A DNA stretch of 41,686 nucleotides from Scatavimonas merdipullorum (GCA_018712865.1 DVGH01000039.1:1-41686), one strand, 5' to 3'. Shown: positions 1-7,252, counted from the first letter of the stretch. Translations and numbers: made by a program. The notes: generated by a model from the letters alone, not told the origin.

Positions 1-307
1 CGCATTTTTTGCAAATGCGCTCTTTAGTGCCATCTTCATAAATTTTATGAGCGACACGTGTCGGCTTGCCGCAGCGGGGACAAACAATCTGAACCTTGCA
101 GGCATACATAGCGCCTTCCGCTTTGATAATGCCGCCGGGCTCTCCCATTTTGCGGGGCTTAACGTGCTTCTTTACCATATTCACACGTTCGACGATCACC
201 TTGCCCTCTTTTGGGCTTACCGCCATTACCTTGCCCTTTTTGCCCTTGTTCTTACCGCTTAATACAATTACGGTGTCACCCGTTTTTACATGAACTTTCT
301 TATTCAT
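1..307 (-). CDS. rplX: 50S ribosomal protein L24 (3' end off the left edge)
   Basis: Large-subunit protein that initiates 50S assembly by binding the 5' domain of 23S rRNA. The ATG lies at 307 behind an AGGTGCGC ribosome-binding stretch, 14 nt after rplN. About 102 codons are visible. The N-terminal KOW region (VKTGDTVIVLSGKNKGKKGK) is at residues 7-26. The downstream part carries a CPRCGKPTR knuckle and a second ICKKC pair, the zinc-ribbon form of L24 common in Firmicutes. The stop codon is outside the window. It is the last visible gene of the S10 operon; rplE would be expected next. Confidence 0.97.
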   Translation of the reverse strand, partial: MNKKVHVKTGDTVIVLSGKNKGKKGKVMAVSPKEGKVIVERVNMVKKHVKPRKMGEPGGIIKAEGAMYACKVQIVCPRCGKPTRVAHKIYEDGTKERICKKC

Positions 308-321
308 CGTGCGCACCTCCG

Positions 322-690
322 TTAAAGTACTTCGGGAGCAAGGGATAAAATCTTCATATAATCCTTGTCACGAAGCTCTCTTGCCACCGGTCCGAAGATA
401 CGCGTGCCCTTCGGGTTCTTGTCTTCTCTTATAATAACGGCTGCGTTTTCATCAAAACGAATATACGTGCCGTCGTCCCTGCGCACGCCCTTTGCAGAAC
501 GTACGATAACTGCTTTTACTACTTCGCCTTTTTTTACAACGCCGCCGGGTGCTGCTTTTTTGACCGAAGCCACCACTACGTCGCCAATATTGGCGTACCT
601 CCTTCTGGTACCGCCGAGAACACGGATGCACATTAACTCCTTTGCGCCGGTGTTATCGGCAACCTTGAGGTAGGTCTGCTGTTGTATCAC
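322..690 (-). CDS. rplN: 50S ribosomal protein L14
   Basis: Binds 23S rRNA at the subunit interface, next to L19 and L3. The product is 122 aa, the usual family length, opening with IQQQTYLKVADNTGAKELMC and ending ILSLAPEVL. The start is GTG at 690, chosen because a GGAGG motif sits 8 nt upstream and the family N-terminus begins exactly there. It follows rpsQ by 42 bp and precedes rplX by 14 bp, in the standard S10/spc order. Confidence 0.97.
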   Translation of the reverse strand: MIQQQTYLKVADNTGAKELMCIRVLGGTRRRYANIGDVVVASVKKAAPGGVVKKGEVVKAVIVRSAKGVRRDDGTYIRFDENAAVIIREDKNPKGTRIFGPVARELRDKDYMKILSLAPEVL

Positions 691-732
691 AGTGCGTTCC
701 TCCTTTTCTCAAGCCGCTAAACAATCCACAAA

Positions 733-990
733 TTATTTGGCTTTCTCAATAATCTCGACGAGTCTCCATCTCTTATCCTTGGAAAGAGGACGAGTCTCCA
801 TGATACGTACTCTGTCGCCTATCTTGCATTCGTTGTTTTCATCATGCACCTTCAGCTTGATGGTACGCTTGATAATCTTTTTGTAAAGCTTGTGCTTTAC
901 GCTGTTTTCAATTGCAACCACAACAGTTTTATCCATTTTGTCGCTGACAACCCTGCCAACGTCTGTTTTTCTCATATTTCTATCGCTCAC
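733..990 (-). CDS. rpsQ: 30S ribosomal protein S17
   Basis: Primary 16S rRNA-binding protein of the 30S body. I use the GTG at 990, giving 85 aa (VSDRNMRKTDVGRVVSDKMD), because GGAGG lies about 10 nt upstream and the length then matches the family. A longer reading from 1029 would add 13 residues and run into the ribosome-binding site. The KTVVVAIE strand and the GDRVRIMETRPLSKDKRW signature are intact. It lies 19 bp after rpmC. Confidence 0.96.
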   Translation of the reverse strand: MSDRNMRKTDVGRVVSDKMDKTVVVAIENSVKHKLYKKIIKRTIKLKVHDENNECKIGDRVRIMETRPLSKDKRWRLVEIIEKAK

Positions 991-1009
991 GGCTGAACAT
1001 CCTCCTTCC

Positions 1010-1213
1010 TTATGCATTTGTTTCTTCAAGCTCGCGCTGACGAAGAATGGTTTTTATTCTTGCAATATCTTTCTTTACAGCGCTTATGCGCATCGGGTTG
1101 TCAAGCTGATTGATAGCAAGCTGAAAACGCAGCTGAAACAGCTCTTCCTTCAAGTCCTTCAGCTTAAGCTGAAGCTCGCTTTCCGACAATTCTCTAAGCT
1201 CAGAAGCTTTCAT
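1010..1213 (-). CDS. rpmC: 50S ribosomal protein L29
   Basis: Small two-helix protein near the polypeptide exit tunnel, part of the docking surface for SRP and trigger factor. It is 67 aa. MKASELRELSESELQLKL leads into a helical hairpin, and the RISAVKKDIARIKTILRQRE segment is typical. The ATG overlaps the rplP stop codon by one base (TAATG), which implies translational coupling in the operon. Confidence 0.96.
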   Translation of the reverse strand: MKASELRELSESELQLKLKDLKEELFQLRFQLAINQLDNPMRISAVKKDIARIKTILRQRELEETNA

Positions 1214-1638
1214 TACTGCTCAACCCCCGTTTCTTCCTTTTTCACAAACTTGCATTTCAGCGGCAGCTTGTTCGCAGCCAAACGCATAGCTTCTCTTGCG
1301 GTTTCTTCCGGTACGCCGGCAAGTTCAAACATTACCCTGCCCGGCTTTACTACGGCTACCCAGTATTCCGGGGAACCTTTACCGGAACCCATTCGGGTTT
1401 CAGCAGGCTTTTCTGTTACAGGCTTATCCGGGAAAATTTTAATCCACACCTTACCAAATCTTTTACAGTAACGGGTCATCGCTACACGGGCAGATTCGAT
1501 CTGGTTGGAAGTAACCCAGGAAGGCTCCAGCGCCTGCAGGCCGTAATCGCCGTAGGTAACCTTGTTCCCTCTCATGGCTTTACCCTTCATGCGGCCCCTG
1601 TGAACCCTTCTGTATTTTACACGCTTAGGCAACAGCAT
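1213..1638 (-). CDS. rplP: 50S ribosomal protein L16
   Basis: Binds near the peptidyl-transferase centre and the A-site tRNA elbow. The product is 141 aa with MLLPKRVKYRRVHRGRMKGK at the N-terminus, the IESARVAMTRYCKRFGKVWI core and the GSGKGSPEYWVAVVKPGR loop. Its ATG overlaps the rpsC stop by one base (TAATG), and its own stop overlaps the rpmC start in the same way. Three genes are therefore linked by one-base overlaps. Confidence 0.97.
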   Translation of the reverse strand: MLLPKRVKYRRVHRGRMKGKAMRGNKVTYGDYGLQALEPSWVTSNQIESARVAMTRYCKRFGKVWIKIFPDKPVTEKPAETRMGSGKGSPEYWVAVVKPGRVMFELAGVPEETAREAMRLAANKLPLKCKFVKKEETGVEQ

Positions 1639-2303
1639 TACTTACTGCCTCCTTCCCTGCGGGATTTTCTGTTATCCTGCAAAACCTCGCCCTTATACAG
1701 CCATACCTTTACGCCAATACGGCCGTAGGTTGTAGCCGCTTCTGCAAAGCCGTAATCAATGTCGGCCCTTAAGGTCTGCAGCGGAATCGTACCTTCATGG
1801 TACATTTCGGAACGGGCAATTTCCGCGCCGCCCAAACGTCCGGAGCACTGCGTTTTAATGCCCTTTGCGCCAAAACGCATCGCGCGGCCAATGGCCTGCT
1901 TCATCGCACGGCGGAAAGAAATTCTCTTTTCCAGCTGCTGTGCAATGCTCTCTGCAATCAACTGTGCGTTCATATCGGGGGATTTTATCTCGACAATATT
2001 AATATGCACAGGCTTTTTCAAAAGCGCTTCGCACTGTACGCGCAGCTTGTCTATTTCGCTGCCGCCCTTGCCGATTACCATGCCGGGCTTGGCACAGTGC
2101 AGGTTAATCCTAACCCTGGAAGCGTCGCGTTCAATTTCTATCTTGGGAATCCCCGCTCCATACAGCTTCTTTTTCAGCATTTTGCGCAGGTTGTAATCTG
2201 CAACCAGTGTGTCGCCAAAATCTTTGCTGTTTGCAAACCAGCGTGAATCCCAATCCTTAATGATACCAACACGTAAACCGTGCGGATTAACTTTCTGGCC
2301 CAT
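1638..2303 (-). CDS. rpsC: 30S ribosomal protein S3
   Basis: Forms the mRNA entry channel and contributes to ribosomal helicase activity. The product is 221 aa: MGQKVNPHGLRVGIIKDWDS at the N-terminus, a type II KH domain with the GKGGSEIDKLR loop around residues 78-88, and a C-terminal S3 domain with RRAMKQAIGRAMRFGAKGIK. It lies 17 bp after rplV. The short basic C-terminal tail (RKSRREGGSK) is normal for Firmicutes. Confidence 0.97.
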   Translation of the reverse strand: MGQKVNPHGLRVGIIKDWDSRWFANSKDFGDTLVADYNLRKMLKKKLYGAGIPKIEIERDASRVRINLHCAKPGMVIGKGGSEIDKLRVQCEALLKKPVHINIVEIKSPDMNAQLIAESIAQQLEKRISFRRAMKQAIGRAMRFGAKGIKTQCSGRLGGAEIARSEMYHEGTIPLQTLRADIDYGFAEAATTYGRIGVKVWLYKGEVLQDNRKSRREGGSK

Positions 2304-2320
2304 TTACCGTACCTCCTCCG

Positions 2321-2656
2321 TTATTCTTTTTCCTTGAGCACAAGGGTGATGTGTGACGTCTTCTTGTTGATTCGGAACGCGCGTCCCTGCGCTCTTGGGC
2401 GAATACGCTTGAGGGTCGGCCCCTGGCTTACGGAGCATTCCGCCACGTAAAGCTTTGACACATCCATATTGTGATTGTTTTCTGCATTTGCCATAGCTGA
2501 CTTGAGCAGCTTCTCAAGCGGCTCGCAAGCGGCCTTGGGAGTATGCTTTAAGATAGCCAGGGAAAGGTCGCAAGGCTTGTTCCTGATCAGGTCAAGCACA
2601 ATAGAAACCTTTCTGGGTGAAATACGCACGTAATTTAAATAAGCCCTTGCTTCCAT
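2321..2656 (-). CDS. rplV: 50S ribosomal protein L22
   Basis: Lines the nascent-peptide exit tunnel; its beta-hairpin tip contacts macrolide-sensitive 23S rRNA. It is 111 aa. The ARAYLNYVRISPRKVSIVLD opening and the C-terminal RPRAQGRAFRINKKTSHITL hairpin are both present without an insertion or deletion. The start ATG at 2656 lies 20 bp after rpsS. Confidence 0.97.
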   Translation of the reverse strand: MEARAYLNYVRISPRKVSIVLDLIRNKPCDLSLAILKHTPKAACEPLEKLLKSAMANAENNHNMDVSKLYVAECSVSQGPTLKRIRPRAQGRAFRINKKTSHITLVLKEKE

Positions 2657-2676
2657 TTACTATACTCTCCTTCCGC

Positions 2677-2952
2677 TTATTTCTTGGTTGTCTTAGAACC
2701 GGCATGCCCTCTGAAGGTTCTGGTGGGCGCAAACTCGCCGAGCTTGTGTCCAACCATATCTTCCGTTACATACACCGGAACATGCTTGCGTCCGTCGTGA
2801 ACTGCAAATGTATGACCGACAAAATCCGGGAAAATTGTGGAAGACCTGCTCCAGGTCTTTAAGATTTTCTTTTCCCCGGTTTCATTCATCTGTTGAATCC
2901 TCTTCAGCAGCACAGGCTGTACATAAGGACCCTTTTTAACGCTTCTTCCCAT
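2677..2952 (-). CDS. rpsS: 30S ribosomal protein S19
   Basis: Head protein of the 30S subunit, at the subunit bridge and close to the A-site tRNA. It is 91 aa. It begins MGRSVKKGPYVQPVLLKRIQ and contains TWSRSSTIFPDFVGHTFAVH followed by GHKLGEFAPTRTFRGH, all diagnostic. It sits between rplB (28 bp) and rplV (20 bp). Confidence 0.97.
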   Translation of the reverse strand: MGRSVKKGPYVQPVLLKRIQQMNETGEKKILKTWSRSSTIFPDFVGHTFAVHDGRKHVPVYVTEDMVGHKLGEFAPTRTFRGHAGSKTTKK

Positions 2953-2980
2953 AGTTCATAAGCTCCTTTCTGTATGCCTC

Positions 2981-3814
2981 TTACTTACCGTTGCGGCGTC
3001 TTACAATCATCTTGTCGGAACGGTTGTGCTTCTTTCTGGTCTTATAACCCAGCGCAGGCTTACCCCACGGGGTTACCGGGCCGGGGCGTCCAACCGGGCT
3101 TTTGCCTTCGCCGCCGCCGTGCGGGTGGTCGTTGGGGTTCATAACAGAACCTCTTACCGTGGGCCTCCAGCCCATGTTGCGCTTGCGTCCGGCTTTACCG
3201 ATCTTTACGTTTTCATGGTCTGTATTGCTCACCTGTCCGATCGTCGCCATACAGCCGATCGGCACGTTCCTAAGCTCGCCGGAGGGCAGCCTCAACAATG
3301 CAAGGCCGTTTTCCTTTGCCATCAGCTGGGCCATATTGCCGGCTGCGCGCGCAAGCTGCGCGCCCCTGCCGGGGTACAGCTCTACATTATGGATAAACGT
3401 ACCTGTGGGAATATTTGCAAGCGGCAGTGCGTTGCCGGGCTTGATGTCGGCGTTTTCGCCGGCTGTGATCTTATCGCCAACCTTTAAGCCGTTTGGCGCA
3501 ATGATATAGCTCTTCTCGCCGTCTTCGTACTCGACCAGTGCAATAAACGCCGAACGGTTCGGGTCGTATTCGATCGTCTGTACCGTGCCCTGTACGTCAA
3601 ACTTCTGACGCTTAAAATCAATAATGCGGTATTTCCTGCGGTTGCCGCCGCCTCTGTGGCGCACGGTGATTCTTCCATAGCTGTTGCGGCCGGATTTTTT
3701 CTTCATCGGCGCAAGCAGGCTTTTTTCCGGGCCGACCTTGGAAAGGCCGGAATAATCTGTAACCGACATATTACGCCGGGCGTTTGTGGTCGGCTTATAT
3801 ACTTTAATAGCCAT
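2981..3814 (-). CDS. rplB: 50S ribosomal protein L2
   Basis: Universal 23S rRNA-binding protein required for subunit association and the peptidyl-transferase centre. The product is 277 aa, the standard length. It opens MAIKVYKPTTNARRNMSVTD and carries GRITVRHRGGGNRRKYR in the N-terminal OB fold. It keeps the C-terminal VMNPNDHPHGGGEGKSPVGR loop holding the invariant histidine. It follows rplW by 97 bp, a wider gap than elsewhere in the operon, with no obvious promoter in it. Confidence 0.98.
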   Translation of the reverse strand: MAIKVYKPTTNARRNMSVTDYSGLSKVGPEKSLLAPMKKKSGRNSYGRITVRHRGGGNRRKYRIIDFKRQKFDVQGTVQTIEYDPNRSAFIALVEYEDGEKSYIIAPNGLKVGDKITAGENADIKPGNALPLANIPTGTFIHNVELYPGRGAQLARAAGNMAQLMAKENGLALLRLPSGELRNVPIGCMATIGQVSNTDHENVKIGKAGRKRNMGWRPTVRGSVMNPNDHPHGGGEGKSPVGRPGPVTPWGKPALGYKTRKKHNRSDKMIVRRRNGK

Positions 3815-3911
3815 TTGGTTTCACTCTCCTCATGATGGCTTTGCGGGGAAATGGCGCTCCCCATACATTCATTGCCTGTCGTTGTTTTTTTGCTGCAATT
3901 TTTCGGCAGGC

Positions 3912-4202
3912 TTACATCATGCCTTCAAAAAATTCAATCTTCTTGCTGTCGGGCGTCAGGGTTACATAGGCCTTCTTCCAAGAAGGCGTATAGCCCTGGC
4001 TTCTTCCCTGGCGGCGCAGCTGTCCGCGCACGTGCACGGTGTTTACCTTTGCCACCTTTACTTTAAAAAGCTCTTCTACGGCCTTTGCAATTTCAATTTT
4101 GTTGGCTGTTTTTGCAACCTCAAAAGTGTACTTCTTTTCCGCCGCACCCAGCATGGATTTTTCCGTAATCACGGGGCGGATGACAATATCCTGTGCTGTC
4201 AT
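3912..4202 (-). CDS. rplW: 50S ribosomal protein L23
   Basis: Exit-tunnel protein that docks trigger factor and the SRP protein Ffh (ffh is also in this window, at 36711). It is 96 aa, beginning MTAQDIVIRPVITEKSMLGA, with KYTFEVAKTANKIEIAKAVE and the VNTVHVRGQLRRQGRSQGYT loop that reaches into the tunnel. The ATG shares one base with the rplD stop. Confidence 0.96.
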   Translation of the reverse strand: MTAQDIVIRPVITEKSMLGAAEKKYTFEVAKTANKIEIAKAVEELFKVKVAKVNTVHVRGQLRRQGRSQGYTPSWKKAYVTLTPDSKKIEFFEGMM

Positions 4203-4828
4203 TATGCGTACACCTCCTCAATTTTGGCAACTGCGTCCTTTACAATGATCAGCGTGTCGGCGTTGATCATGTCATACACGTTGAGCGTGTTGACCTGCGC
4301 TGTTTTCACGCCCTGAATGTTCGCGGCAGATTTAATTACCTTCTGGTCCACCTGCGGAAGAACAATCAGCGCTTTCTTTTCTGCGCCAAGCGCCTTGAGC
4401 ATGTCTGCAATCACCTTTGTTTTATAGCTTTCCACTGAAATGCCTTCCAGTACAACAATGTCGTTTGTTCTGAGCTTGGAAGAAAAAGCAGACTTCATTG
4501 CCAGCCTTCTGACCTTCTTATTGACTGTAAACCTGTAACTGCGGGGCTTTGGCGCAAAAACAACGCCGCCGTGCGTCCACTGTGGGGAACGTGTGGAGCC
4601 CTGCCTTGCACGGCCCGTTCCCTTCTGCCGCCACGGCTTCTTCCCACCACCGGAAACCTCTCCGCGGGTCAGCGCGGACTGTGTGCCCCGGCGATGGTTT
4701 GCAAGGTAGTTGACTACCATATGATGCATTGCGGCAGGATGGGGCGTAATACCAAATATATCTTCAGAAAGATCTACGGTATCTACCTGCTCTCCAGCCA
4801 TATTTACTACTGGTAAACTAATCGGCAT
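4202..4828 (-). CDS. rplD: 50S ribosomal protein L4
   Basis: Tunnel-wall protein; in several bacteria it also represses its own S10 operon by acting on the leader RNA. The product is 208 aa. It contains the extended-loop motif GGGKKPWRQKGTGRARQGST near residues 62-81, which reaches the tunnel constriction, and a globular domain ending IIVKDAVAKIEEVYA. It lies 17 bp after rplC. The rpsJ leader (5894-6180) is long enough to be an L4 target, but that is inference. Confidence 0.97.
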   Translation of the reverse strand: MPISLPVVNMAGEQVDTVDLSEDIFGITPHPAAMHHMVVNYLANHRRGTQSALTRGEVSGGGKKPWRQKGTGRARQGSTRSPQWTHGGVVFAPKPRSYRFTVNKKVRRLAMKSAFSSKLRTNDIVVLEGISVESYKTKVIADMLKALGAEKKALIVLPQVDQKVIKSAANIQGVKTAQVNTLNVYDMINADTLIIVKDAVAKIEEVYA

Positions 4829-4845
4829 TTGTATTCCTCCTCCCC

Positions 4846-5478
4846 TTAAGCCTTAACGGTGTCGCGAATAATTACGGTACCGCCGTTAGGGCCAGGAACA
4901 GCGCCCTTAATAGCGATCAGGTTGTTTTCGGCGTCTACCTTTACAACCGTAAGATTCTGAACGGTTACCTTTTCTGCGCCAAGATGGCCCGCCATCTTTT
5001 TGCCCTTCCATACCCTGGAGGGGGAAGAACACGCGCCAATGGAACCGCCGTGGCGGGCAACAGGGCCCGAACCGTGCGATTCTTTCAGCCTTCTGAAGTT
5101 CCAGCGCTTAATTACGCCGGCGTAACCTTTACCCTTGCTTGTGCCGGTAACGTCCACCCTGTCGCCGCCTGCAAATACGTCTGCCTTGACAATATCGCCC
5201 ACGTTGTAAGCGTCTGTGTCGTCAAAGCGGAACTCGCGCAGCGTTCTTTTGGGCGCAACGTCTGCCTTATCAAAATGGCCCTTCTGCGGTTTGCTGACCC
5301 TGCTGGGCTTCAAATCGCCAAAGCCAAGCTGAACGGCCGCATAGCCGTCGTTTTCTACTGTCTTTTTCTGGGAAACCACGCACGGCCCTGCTTCCACGAC
5401 CGTAACGGGAACAACGTTTCCCTTTTCGTCGAAAACCTGCGTCATGCCGATTTTCTTTCCAATCAGTGCTTTTTGCAT
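4846..5478 (-). CDS. rplC: 50S ribosomal protein L3
   Basis: Early-assembly 23S rRNA-binding protein whose central extension approaches the peptidyl-transferase centre. The product is 210 aa. It starts MQKALIGKKIGMTQVFDEKG behind GGAGGCAGTATAC. It contains GTSKGKGYAGVIKRW and SHGSGPVARHGGSIGACSSP, the latter including the usual glutamine-methylation region. A 103-bp spacer separates it from rpsJ, longer than most gaps in this operon. Confidence 0.97.
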   Translation of the reverse strand: MQKALIGKKIGMTQVFDEKGNVVPVTVVEAGPCVVSQKKTVENDGYAAVQLGFGDLKPSRVSKPQKGHFDKADVAPKRTLREFRFDDTDAYNVGDIVKADVFAGGDRVDVTGTSKGKGYAGVIKRWNFRRLKESHGSGPVARHGGSIGACSSPSRVWKGKKMAGHLGAEKVTVQNLTVVKVDAENNLIAIKGAVPGPNGGTVIIRDTVKA

Positions 5479-5581
5479 GTATACTGCCTCCTGTAAGGTT
5501 ATTGGTTGGGTCGCCCCAACATGACCCCGTCTGCACGGTAGGTTGAACGTGTGCTGCCGCTATATATAATAGGTATAGCGC

Positions 5582-5893
5582 TTACAGCTTAATTTCAATA
5601 TCAACGCCGGCAGGGAGCTCCAGGCTCATAAGAGCCTCAACCGTCTTGTTCGACGGCCTTAAAATGTCGATAAGCCTTTTATGGGTACGCATTTCAAACT
5701 GCTCGCGGCTGTCCTTATACTTATGCACAGCGCGCAGAATGGTAATAATCTGCTTTTCCGTGGGCAGCGGCACCGGGCCGGAAACCCTTGCGCCTGTGCG
5801 CCTTGCCGTCTGCACAATTCTTTCGGCAGACTGATCCACCAGCTGGTGGTCATACCCCTTTAACCTTATCCTGATTTTTTCCTTGACTGCCAC
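5582..5893 (-). CDS. rpsJ: 30S ribosomal protein S10 (NusE)
   Basis: Component of the 30S head and, as NusE, partner of NusB in antitermination. I call the GTG at 5893 as start: it gives 103 aa (VAVKEKIRIRLKGYDHQLVD), the family length, with AAGGAGG 10 nt upstream. A longer in-frame reading to 6052 lies within the leader and has no conserved sequence. The GPVPLPTEKQIITILR and SREQFEMRTHKRLIDI signatures are intact. It is the first gene of the S10 operon. Confidence 0.97.
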   Translation of the reverse strand: MAVKEKIRIRLKGYDHQLVDQSAERIVQTARRTGARVSGPVPLPTEKQIITILRAVHKYKDSREQFEMRTHKRLIDILRPSNKTVEALMSLELPAGVDIEIKL

Positions 5894-6180
5894 ATGAATC
5901 GCCTCCTTAAAAAAATGAGTTGGCGGGCGCCGCTTTTCAAAAAAACCGTAACACCCTGCCGGGTGTTCCGTGCGCTGCTTTTTAAAAACCGAGTTGGCCA
6001 AACGGCCAGCCCGGACAGCTGAAAAGCGCCAGAACAGCAAAAGGCACAGCAACCCTACGCACCTTTTGCGCTCTAAAAATTATCTTTGTCGCCCGGTTTA
6101 AAATCGGACATACTCCACGGAAAAACCGGCCAAATAAGCCGCAACCTCCCGCTTCATCGCATATCTGTTGCAGTCACGCG
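5894..6180 (-). promoter_or_regulatory. S10 operon leader with attenuator-like hairpins
   Basis: Untranslated leader of about 290 nt between the predicted start site and rpsJ. Two hairpins are visible on the minus strand. One is TGGCC/GGCCA with a 4-nt loop (5995-6008). The other is AACACCC-N4-GGGTGTT (5950-5967), followed after 4 nt by seven Ts (5945-5939), which resembles an intrinsic terminator placed just before the rpsJ ribosome-binding site. Autogenous control by L4 or transcription attenuation would fit; neither is proven by sequence alone. Confidence 0.5.
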
Positions 6181-6186
6181 AGGGTT

Positions 6187-6215
6187 ATTATACCATATAT
6201 AACAGGCAACCGCAA
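6187..6215 (-). promoter_or_regulatory. Sigma-A promoter of the S10 operon
   Basis: On the minus strand, -35 TTGCGG (6215-6210), a 17-bp spacer and -10 TATAAT (6192-6187) with an upstream TGG extended -10. The predicted start is near 6180. It is the only strong minus-strand promoter seen upstream of rpsJ. Confidence 0.8.
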
Positions 6216-6336
6216 GAAAACGTGTGCTTTTGTATTTGTAGAATTTTCAGGCTTTTTATTCCAAATTTTTGTTAAATTTATCTACACAAGATGCAGGCCG
6301 TTCTGCCGCTTTTTTTCTATATATAGCGTGTATTGC

Positions 6337-6371
6337 AAAAAGCCTGTTTTTTCTGCAAAAACAGGCTTTTT
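6337..6371 (-). terminator. Strong intrinsic terminator, bidirectional form
   Basis: Perfect 15-bp stem (6337-6351 with 6357-6371) and a 5-nt loop, with T tracts on both strands built into the stem base. On the minus strand it would end a transcript coming from the RHH gene at 6804-6971 after it crosses the tandem array. It also insulates the S10 promoter. Confidence 0.8.
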
Positions 6372-6380
6372 CAGGCGTTT

Positions 6381-6800
6381 TGCCTTCTTTGTGGTTTTTT
6401 TGTGTTTTTCTTGCTTCTTTGTGCTTCTCTGCGCTCCTTTGCGCTTCTCCGCGTTCCTTTGCGCTTCTCCGCGTTCCTTTGTGCTTCTCTGCACTTCTTT
6501 GCGCTTCTTTGCGCTTCTATGCGTTCCTTTGCGCTTCTCTGCGTTCCTTTGTGCTTCTCTGCGTTCCTTTGTGCTTCTCTGCACTTCTTTGCGCTTCTCC
6601 GCGCTCCTTTGCGCTTCTCTGTGTTTCTTTGTGTTTCTTTGCGCTTCTCTGCGTTTCTTTGTGTTTCTCCGCGTTCCTTTGCGCTTCTCTGCGTTTCTCT
6701 GCGCTCCTTTGCGCTTCTCTGTGTTTCTTTGTGTTTCTTTGCGGTTCTCCGCGTTCCTTTGCGGTTCTCCGCGCTTCTTCGTGCTTTCTTTCTGCCTTTT
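6381..6800. repeat. 10-bp tandem array, about 42 units
   Basis: A degenerate 10-bp unit, plus-strand consensus GYGYTTCTYT (variants GCGCTTCTCT, GTGCTTCTCT, GCGTTCCTTT, GCGGTTCTCC), repeats in perfect register for about 420 bp. The plus strand is pyrimidine-rich. Because the unit lacks stop codons, all frames stay open for long stretches. The minus strand reads as 10-residue Lys/Arg/Glu/Gln repeats (EAQRNAEKRK-like), the plus strand as Leu/Cys/Phe-rich repeats. None of these readings has a credible ribosome-binding site, so I treat the array as non-coding. It begins immediately after the 55-aa RHH gene on the minus strand and ends at the terminator at 6337-6371, so it would form the 3' part of that transcript. 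Confidence 0.9.
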
Positions 6801-6803
6801 GCG

Positions 6804-6971
6804 CTATTCCATCTCTACGCAATACTCCAGCATGCTGATCACCGTATTATTAAAAGAGGTTCCGTTTTCCCTGGCGATTTTGTCCACCTTCTGGAACAGC
6901 TCTTCTGAAATATATAAGGTTCTGTACCGGCTATCCTTTTTCTTCTTTGTTATCTTCGGCTTAAATGGCAT
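6804..6971 (-). CDS. Small ribbon-helix-helix-like protein (RHH copy 1)
   Basis: A 55-aa protein with ATG at 6971 behind GGGAGGTGCGCATA, a good ribosome-binding site. A basic N-terminus (MPFKPKITKKKKDS) precedes a predicted beta-strand RTLYI (residues 17-21), a first helix SEELFQKVDKIARENG (22-37) and a second helix from SFNN (39-42) to SMLEYC (46-51). This is the Arc/CopG/MetJ order. Such proteins are DNA-binding dimers, often antitoxins or autorepressors. The protein at 7543 is a paralog: LYI, SFNN and SMLE occur at identical spacing in both. No toxin-like partner is adjacent. The gene is followed directly by the 10-bp array. Specific function unknown. Confidence 0.75.
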   Translation of the reverse strand: MPFKPKITKKKKDSRYRTLYISEELFQKVDKIARENGTSFNNTVISMLEYCVEME

Positions 6972-7021
6972 TATGCGCACCTCCCACTACTGACTACTAT
7001 AAAATAAAATAAAGCAGAAAA

Positions 7022-7071
7022 ATATACCAGAAAAGTATATCAGTAACGCATGTTATATTTTTCTGGTATAT
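7022..7071. promoter_or_regulatory. Inverted repeat, candidate operator upstream of RHH copy 1
   Basis: Perfect 13-bp arms ATATACCAGAAAA (7022-7034) and TTTTCTGGTATAT (7059-7071), separated by 24 bp. A degenerate extra half-site, TATATCAG (7036-7043), adjoins the left arm. The element lies in the AT-rich region upstream of RHH copy 1 (minus) and of a short plus-strand ORF at 7139. RHH regulators commonly bind such repeats in their own promoters, so autoregulation is a reasonable inference. Confidence 0.55.
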
Positions 7072-7138
7072 CTTTTAATATAACAATATGTTACAATTTG
7101 GATAGCAGACGACATTTTTTTATTAAGGAGGTGACAGA

Positions 7139-7252
7139 ATGCAACAGCATCCACGCCGTAGGGCCTTTTTGCGCAGCTGTATATACCAAAATACAACAGA
7201 AACAGGCAATAAACCGCTGTGTGATCTAAATTCACACAGCGGTTTTCCATAA
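7139..7252 (+). CDS. Possible 37-aa peptide ORF ending in a terminator hairpin
   Basis: ATG at 7139 with a near-ideal ribosome-binding site (AAGGAGGTGACAGA, 6 nt away). It encodes MQQHPRRRAFLRSCIYQNTT and continues to TAA at 7252. The last third of the frame is the terminator hairpin 7211-7246, which is unusual for a normal gene; it could be a leader peptide or the remnant of a longer gene. No similarity is recognised. The strong ribosome-binding site is the only positive evidence. Confidence 0.3.
   Translation: MQQHPRRRAFLRSCIYQNTTETGNKPLCDLNSHSGFP
7211..7246 (+). terminator. Intrinsic terminator
   Basis: Perfect 14-bp stem, AAACCGCTGTGTGA (7211-7224) with TCACACAGCGGTTT (7232-7245), 7-nt loop, short T run. 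The A-rich left flank also gives a weaker T run on the minus strand. Confidence 0.75.

Noticed and set aside
6282..6822. Minus-strand frames encoding 10-residue KER/EAQRNA-type charged repeats
   Set aside because: They start at a TTG inside the RHH gene or inside the array without a ribosome-binding site, and the frame breaks mid-array; attributed to repeat composition.
6269..6993. Long overlapping plus-strand frames of Leu/Cys/Phe-rich repeats
   Set aside because: All frames are open because the 10-bp unit contains no stop codon; there is no ribosome-binding site, and the frames overlap the real minus-strand RHH gene.
7053..7250. 65-codon minus-strand frame resembling the upstream extension of the 9799-9918 gene (DHTA.., YxGIxSxAKR)
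   Set aside because: The resemblance lies in AT-rich promoter-like DNA outside the supported start; no ribosome-binding site. Probably similar regulatory sequence rather than a protein.
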